DNA from: Bacillus sp. AFS037270
Lineage (GTDB): Bacteria; Bacillota; Bacilli; Bacillales_B; DSM-18226
NCBI RefSeq assembly: GCF_002585305.1
Contig: NZ_NUNF01000070.1
Span: forward strand, 1 to 26,537
Direction of reading: 5' to 3'
Length of the DNA stretch: 26,537 bases
Within the stretch, counting starts at the first letter, position 1. Every line of letters begins with the position of its first letter. The notes beneath the pieces were generated by a model that saw nothing but the letters and a program-made list of their open reading frames with translations, searched no databases and was not told the DNA's origin. The translations under genes were made by a program, and so were the position numbers. This document shows positions 23,308-26,537 of this stretch, piece after piece.

Positions 23308-24003
23308 ATGTCGGCATTAAAAGGTTTTCTGCCCAGCACATCCGGTTTTAAATTTGGAAACAGCTTTCCACATGTTCCATTAAAGAAAATAAAAGTGTTG
23401 GGTCAGCAAATTCCACTGGGCGATGCATCCTATGGTCTTTGTGGCGGAATGATTTATGCTGTCATGGATTATTTTGAAGCAAAAATGCAGATTCCGTCCA
23501 ATACGACAGCACCTTCCTCTGGCCCTTTGTTCGAATATATCGTTAATCGGCAGATTGAAAGCTTTCATTTGCCTTTAGGTCTTATGAAATATATGGTTTT
23601 GATGAATCCTTTCCTCTCGGATCACGAAACAAAGGCAAGTCATATAGGAGTTGCACCCCACGGCAGGGGATGGAGAATAATGAAAGAGGAATGGCCGATA
23701 ATAAAAAATGATCTTGATAACGAAAAGCTATCACCGCTTGGTTTAGTCAGAGTAAAATCTCTTAATCCTTTTGAAATAAGAAGAAATCATCAAGTTCTTG
23801 CCTATGGGTATGACTTGAATGAAAACAATCTGTCCATTCAAATCTATGATCCTAATTTTCCAAACGATGATCAGGTAACTATATCCTTAAATATTGGAAA
23901 GTCTGAGTCCCCAACCAGCGTTTTTCATTCAAAATCATCTGATCCGATTTATAGTTTCTTTAGGACGGATTACAAGTTTAAAAGGCCGATAGTTTTGAAC
24001 TAG
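23308..24003 (+). CDS. Papain-fold, C39-like cysteine-protease-like protein of unknown role
   Basis: 231 residues with no signal peptide or membrane segment. SYGLCGGMIYAVMDYF places a Cys (45) at the start of a long helix, as in papain and C39 folds. RRNHQVLAYGYD supplies a His (161) on a strand, and IYDPNFP an Asp (181) on the next. The spacing and order Cys-His-Asp are those of a C39-like triad. The middle (PSSGPLFEYIVNRQIESF, then GVAPHGRGWRIM) is not known to me from bacteriocin-exporter peptidases. No ABC transporter follows, so it is not a bacteriocin-leader peptidase domain. Roles as a free protease, transglutaminase-like enzyme or toxin-type effector are all possible. ATG 23308 has gaaggtg upstream. 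A bulb-lectin fragment follows 64 bases after the stop. Confidence 0.72.
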   Translation: MSALKGFLPSTSGFKFGNSFPHVPLKKIKVLGQQIPLGDASYGLCGGMIYAVMDYFEAKMQIPSNTTAPSSGPLFEYIVNRQIESFHLPLGLMKYMVLMNPFLSDHETKASHIGVAPHGRGWRIMKEEWPIIKNDLDNEKLSPLGLVRVKSLNPFEIRRNHQVLAYGYDLNENNLSIQIYDPNFPNDDQVTISLNIGKSESPTSVFHSKSSDPIYSFFRTDYKFKRPIVLN

Positions 24004-24066
24004 ATAGCAAGCGGATTTTTTAGTTAAGTGGACGTAATGAAGCCTGGTGAAGAAAATTATAATTGA

Positions 24067-24159
24067 TCAGACTCGACAAACGGTAATTATGCTTTTGTTT
24101 TCCATGGTGATGGAAATCTCGTACTCTATAAAAGAAAGTGCCTTCCAGTCTTGCTATGA
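24067..24159 (+). pseudogene. Bulb-type (GNA-like) mannose-binding lectin fragment
   Basis: In frame between stops at 24064-24066 and 24157-24159 the translation includes NGNYAFVFHGDGNLVLYK. HGDGNLVLY fits the mannose-binding motif QxDxNxVxY with His in place of Gln. About 30 residues remain from a domain of about 110. It lies directly after the C39-like gene and before a terminator, so the intact ancestor was probably the last gene of that unit or a C-terminal part of it. Confidence 0.65.
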
Positions 24160-24203
24160 TAGGCAGAACACCCTACATAAAAATTGTATAATTCCCAACA
24201 TGC

Positions 24204-24235
24204 AAAAGCATCGGTTTTTAACACCGATGCTTTTC
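24204..24235 (+). terminator. GCATCG hairpin terminator, copy 2
   Basis: aaaagcatcgg (24204-24214) and ccgatgctttt (24224-24234) form a perfect 11-bp stem. It is nearly identical in stem and loop to the hairpin at 8978-9010. Confidence 0.8.
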
Positions 24236-24301
24236 GATTTTGTTAGTAAACTGACAAGATATTTAGTTATAGCGGGTTTCTAGAGTATTGGGGACCTTTT
24301 A

Positions 24302-24344
24302 TTACATAATTCCAATGTACCAATATTTAGGTGAAATTATGTAA
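24302..24344 (+). promoter_or_regulatory. Candidate operator: 10-bp inverted repeat
   Basis: ttacataatt (24302-24311) and aattatgtaa (24335-24344) form a perfect inverted repeat with a 23-base centre, about 110 bases upstream of the monooxygenase start. There is no T run, so it is not a terminator. Confidence 0.45.
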
Positions 24345-24379
24345 CGATTATTCTAATCTATTTGAACTAACAGCCTATA

Positions 24380-24398
24380 AATATCTTCCAATATCTTC
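24380..24398 (+). repeat. Tandem AATATCTTC direct repeat
   Basis: aatatcttc occurs at 24380-24388 and 24390-24398, a period of one helical turn, between the inverted repeat and the monooxygenase gene. A regulator or promoter role is inferred from position. Confidence 0.35.
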
Positions 24399-24456
24399 TA
24401 TGCGGAGAGTATACTATTTTTATTAAGCAATTAATATTGATAGGAGTTGCAATGAT

Positions 24457-25803
24457 TTGTTACGAGGGGAAAATGCTGTTATTGTTGGCGGAGGTATATC
24501 TGGAAAATTGGCTGCACGTGTACTGTCTGATTTTTTCCAAGAGGTAATTATTTTAGAGCGTGATTCAGAACCACATGGACCTTTTCCAAGAAAAGGTGCA
24601 CCACAAGGCGAGCATATCCATGCGCTCCTTTTTGCCGGTGCGAATGGTCTCGAAGAGCTGTTTCCTGGGATTACTGAGAAGTTTAACGAAAGTGGAGCTG
24701 TTAAAATCAATTCCACCCAAGACATTGCATGGTTTCACCATGGGGTTTGGAAACTCCGCTATGAAGGAGACTACACAACCATTCTTCAAACACGCCCACA
24801 TCTAGAATGGCATATTGAACAATATATTAAAAGTATCCCAAACATAACCATTAAGTACAGTCAAAACGTTCAAAACTTTTTATATTTTGAAGAAGAAAAT
24901 CGAATTACTGGAGTCGAAATAATCAATGGCAACGACTCCATAAGAACCATAAATGCAGACCTGATTGTAGATGCAAGCGGAGTAAACAGTCTTTCCTCAA
25001 GATGGCTAAACAAACGAGAAGTACATATTCCAGAGGAGACGGTTAAAATTGACTTAAGTTATTTTACAAAAACCCTTCAACTCCCTGACAACAAAAACAG
25101 GGACTGGTCCATTAAACTTGTGTATCCAACCCCTCCCTTTGAAAAAATTGGCGGAGGCATTTCGAAGGTAGAGGGAAATCGTTATTTAGTCACGTTTATG
25201 GGATATCATAACGAAATTAACGAAAAAGAAATACTGAAAAGTGACGACGGCTTTATAGAAATAGCAAAAAAGTTGCCAAAAATGGACATCTATCAAGAAC
25301 TACAGGATGCAACTGCTTTATCCAGCACCTCTACCTTCCGTTTACCGAATATCACTTGGAGAAGATTTGATAAGTTGAATAATTTTCCAAACGGTCTTTT
25401 GATGATTGGGGATACGATATGTCGAATCGATCCTTTTTTTGGGCAAGGTATGAGTATTGCAATCCTAGAAGCGCTAGCATTAAAAAAATTGCTTACGAAC
25501 CAAAAGCACTCAAATCAAAAAATGATTGAAACCTTTCATCAACAGGCTGTGAAAATCATTTCCCCTATTTGGAATATGGTAATAACAGAAGATTTTCGTT
25601 ATCCGGCTACTATTGGGAAAAAGCCCACAGGTCTTTCTATTCAACAATGGTATGCGAAAAACATTTTTCATTTATCATCTGAGGATAAAGATATCTATAA
25701 CTCTTTTATTAAAGTTATGCACCTTCTTCGCCCAACTTCCACCCTGATGCATCCAAGAATTATAAAAAGTGTGTTGAAGCGGACATTTACAAATAATCGT
25801 TAG
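24457..25803 (+). CDS. FAD-dependent monooxygenase/hydroxylase-family protein
   Basis: 448 residues. The FAD-binding Rossmann motif is AVIVGGGISGKLAA (about 7-20), with the acidic end of strand 2 in ILERD. The second FAD motif is MIGDTICRIDPFFGQGMS, the GD motif of aromatic hydroxylases and geranylgeranyl-reductase-like enzymes. PRKGAPQGEHIHALLFAG is a block I associate with the tryptophan-halogenase/geranylgeranyl-reductase side of this superfamily. The LIVDASG motif is also present. The halogenase Lys-containing WxWxIP motif is not visible, so hydroxylation, epoxidation or reduction of a lipid or aromatic compound is likelier. TTG 24457 has taggag (24441-24446) at 10 bases; the nearby ATG 24452 is out of frame. 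No pathway partner lies beside it. Confidence 0.85.
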   Translation: MLRGENAVIVGGGISGKLAARVLSDFFQEVIILERDSEPHGPFPRKGAPQGEHIHALLFAGANGLEELFPGITEKFNESGAVKINSTQDIAWFHHGVWKLRYEGDYTTILQTRPHLEWHIEQYIKSIPNITIKYSQNVQNFLYFEEENRITGVEIINGNDSIRTINADLIVDASGVNSLSSRWLNKREVHIPEETVKIDLSYFTKTLQLPDNKNRDWSIKLVYPTPPFEKIGGGISKVEGNRYLVTFMGYHNEINEKEILKSDDGFIEIAKKLPKMDIYQELQDATALSSTSTFRLPNITWRRFDKLNNFPNGLLMIGDTICRIDPFFGQGMSIAILEALALKKLLTNQKHSNQKMIETFHQQAVKIISPIWNMVITEDFRYPATIGKKPTGLSIQQWYAKNIFHLSSEDKDIYNSFIKVMHLLRPTSTLMHPRIIKSVLKRTFTNNR

Positions 25804-25865
25804 TATTTTCTCTCTAGTAATATGATTGATAAAGAGGATTTTTAGATAAAAAGCTGCTGTTAATC

Positions 25866-25950
25866 TTCCCCCGAAAAGTTGGACAAAATATTAAGCTGCC
25901 TGCTCGGTGGTAAGAAGTCTGTATTCAACTGGATTCCTTCCACCGAGTTT
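25866..25950 (-). mobile_element. IS3-family insertion sequence, 3'-end remnant
   Basis: On the minus strand LGGRNPVEYRLLTTEQAA and a stop (25891-25893) are the typical end of an IS3-family OrfB transposase. The following ttttgtccaacttttcgggg (25871-25890 on the plus strand) looks like its terminal inverted repeat. A stop lies two codons before the homology, and nothing more of the transposase remains. Confidence 0.75.
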
Positions 25951-26025
25951 TTACAAAACTATCTCTTTTGCAGTTTCCGTTGTACTTCTATAGTCATTCA
26001 AACTGCTAGCATTTTATGAGCAAGC

Positions 26026-26208
26026 TTATCCAAGGAAATCATAACCCCAAACCCGATCTAATATGATGGCTTTACTCATCACAATCCCGTGGTGCATGAC
26101 CAAAAATTTGAGAAGCTCATATTCGGTTGGAGATAGTTCCAATATTCTTCCATTATAAAGGTCAAAAAGGAGATAGGTTATTTCCTTTGTTTTAGAGTAT
26201 AATTGCAA
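26026..26208 (-). pseudogene. OmpR-family response regulator, DNA-binding domain remnant
   Basis: RILELSPTEYELLKFLVMHH and GIVMSKAIILDRVWGYDF are the core of the OmpR/PhoB winged helix (family ELTPTEFELL, LLDRVWGYDF). The receiver domain is missing, and the frame stops two residues after GYDF, where the recognition helix and wing should follow. It is cut at both ends, so non-functional. It lies about 75 bases from the IS3 remnant, which may have caused the damage. Confidence 0.85.
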
Positions 26209-26433
26209 TTTTGAAAGATTAGATGGTCTATTTTTAGATCTTTTTAGGTGATGTAATTATATTTTATGTTTAAATGACTTTCTTACCAAAATATGGGTCT
26301 ATTGTGATAGCTTTTGAAATATATTTTTTATCGGGTTATTTCATGTCCTACCTAACCATTATCGAATTACCAGTAAGTTATGGGTTTGTTGGATGATAAA
26401 TGCCTAAACATTGTTATTCTCAGGAGGAATCAC

Positions 26434-26537
26434 ATGACTTTTACTCTAGGAACACAATTTATCCCAATTGCAAAACAATCCATTACAATGAACTCTAACT
26501 CGATCACTTCACTCACCAGTTCAAGCGGGGACCGATT
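26434..26537 (+). CDS. Start of an unrecognised gene, cut by the window edge
   Basis: ATG 26434 has a strong site (caggagga, 26421-26428). The 34 visible codons read MTFTLGTQFIPIAKQSITM, then a Ser/Thr/Asn-rich stretch (NSNSITSLTSSSGDR), open to the last base. There is no signal peptide. The Ser/Thr richness is compatible with a surface or repeat protein, but the family cannot be named from this part. Confidence 0.6.
   Translation, partial: MTFTLGTQFIPIAKQSITMNSNSITSLTSSSGDR

Noticed and set aside
1..26537. CRISPR array, rRNA, tRNA, toxin-antitoxin pair or complete prophage
   Set aside because: No regularly spaced repeats, RNA gene cores, adjacent toxin-antitoxin-like pairs or structural phage genes were seen on either strand.

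Overview
The window looks like chromosome from a low-GC, spore-forming Bacillaceae bacterium (Bacillus or a close relative). The clues are an H-type small acid-soluble spore protein (sspH), an RsbR-type stressosome paralogue, a YerD-type FMN glutamate-synthase-like protein, an M6 (immune inhibitor A-like) secreted protease, strong GGAGG ribosome sites, TTG/GTG starts and many U-tailed hairpin terminators. Most genes are single-gene units with their own terminators, so this is an accessory, patchwork region rather than a long operon. All family names come from reading the translated sequence; no database search was run.

Layout. 1-2.4 kb: a small unknown protein and a pyruvate:quinone oxidase gene (poxB) that is visibly GC-richer than its surroundings. 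2.7-3.8 kb: a replication-initiator-like winged-helix protein on the minus strand, with repeats and a palindrome upstream of it. 4.0-5.6 kb: the YerD-type protein. 5.6-8.7 kb: a decayed mobile region with an orphan membrane-fusion (HlyD/AcrA-type) protein between two copies of a short repeat, a tyrosine-recombinase tail that has lost its catalytic Tyr, a small helical protein, and AraC-regulator and sugar-epimerase fragments fused tail to tail. 9.2-12.7 kb: two NAD(P)-binding proteins, a small membrane protein, a hexapeptide acetyltransferase and an unknown protein. A TAACGGGGGC-type repeat follows three of these genes closely. 12.9-15.1 kb: an MdtG-type drug exporter divergent from a LysR regulator, a typical regulator-efflux pair. 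15.4-19 kb: a thioredoxin-like protein, a coiled-coil protein, decayed small membrane genes, the RsbR paralogue, a candidate structured RNA, a DUF1904 protein and sspH. 19.2-23.2 kb: a cyclase/kynurenine-formamidase-like hydrolase, the secreted M6 protease, a beta-hydroxyacid dehydrogenase and a dead second copy of the DUF1904 gene. 23.3-26.5 kb: an unusual C39-like papain-fold protein followed by a bulb-lectin remnant, an FAD monooxygenase behind a candidate operator, IS3 and response-regulator remnants, and the start of a gene cut by the window edge.

No complete mobile element, CRISPR array, tRNA or rRNA was found. The best leads for something new are the C39-like protein with the lectin fossil (23.3-24.2 kb), the structured RNA with possible loop-loop pairing at 17.86-17.97 kb, the initiator-like gene with iteron-like repeats (2.7-3.74 kb), and the repeat that follows successive genes at 10.3-12.6 kb. 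None is proven to be a new system; the window is also notable for how many gene fossils it holds.
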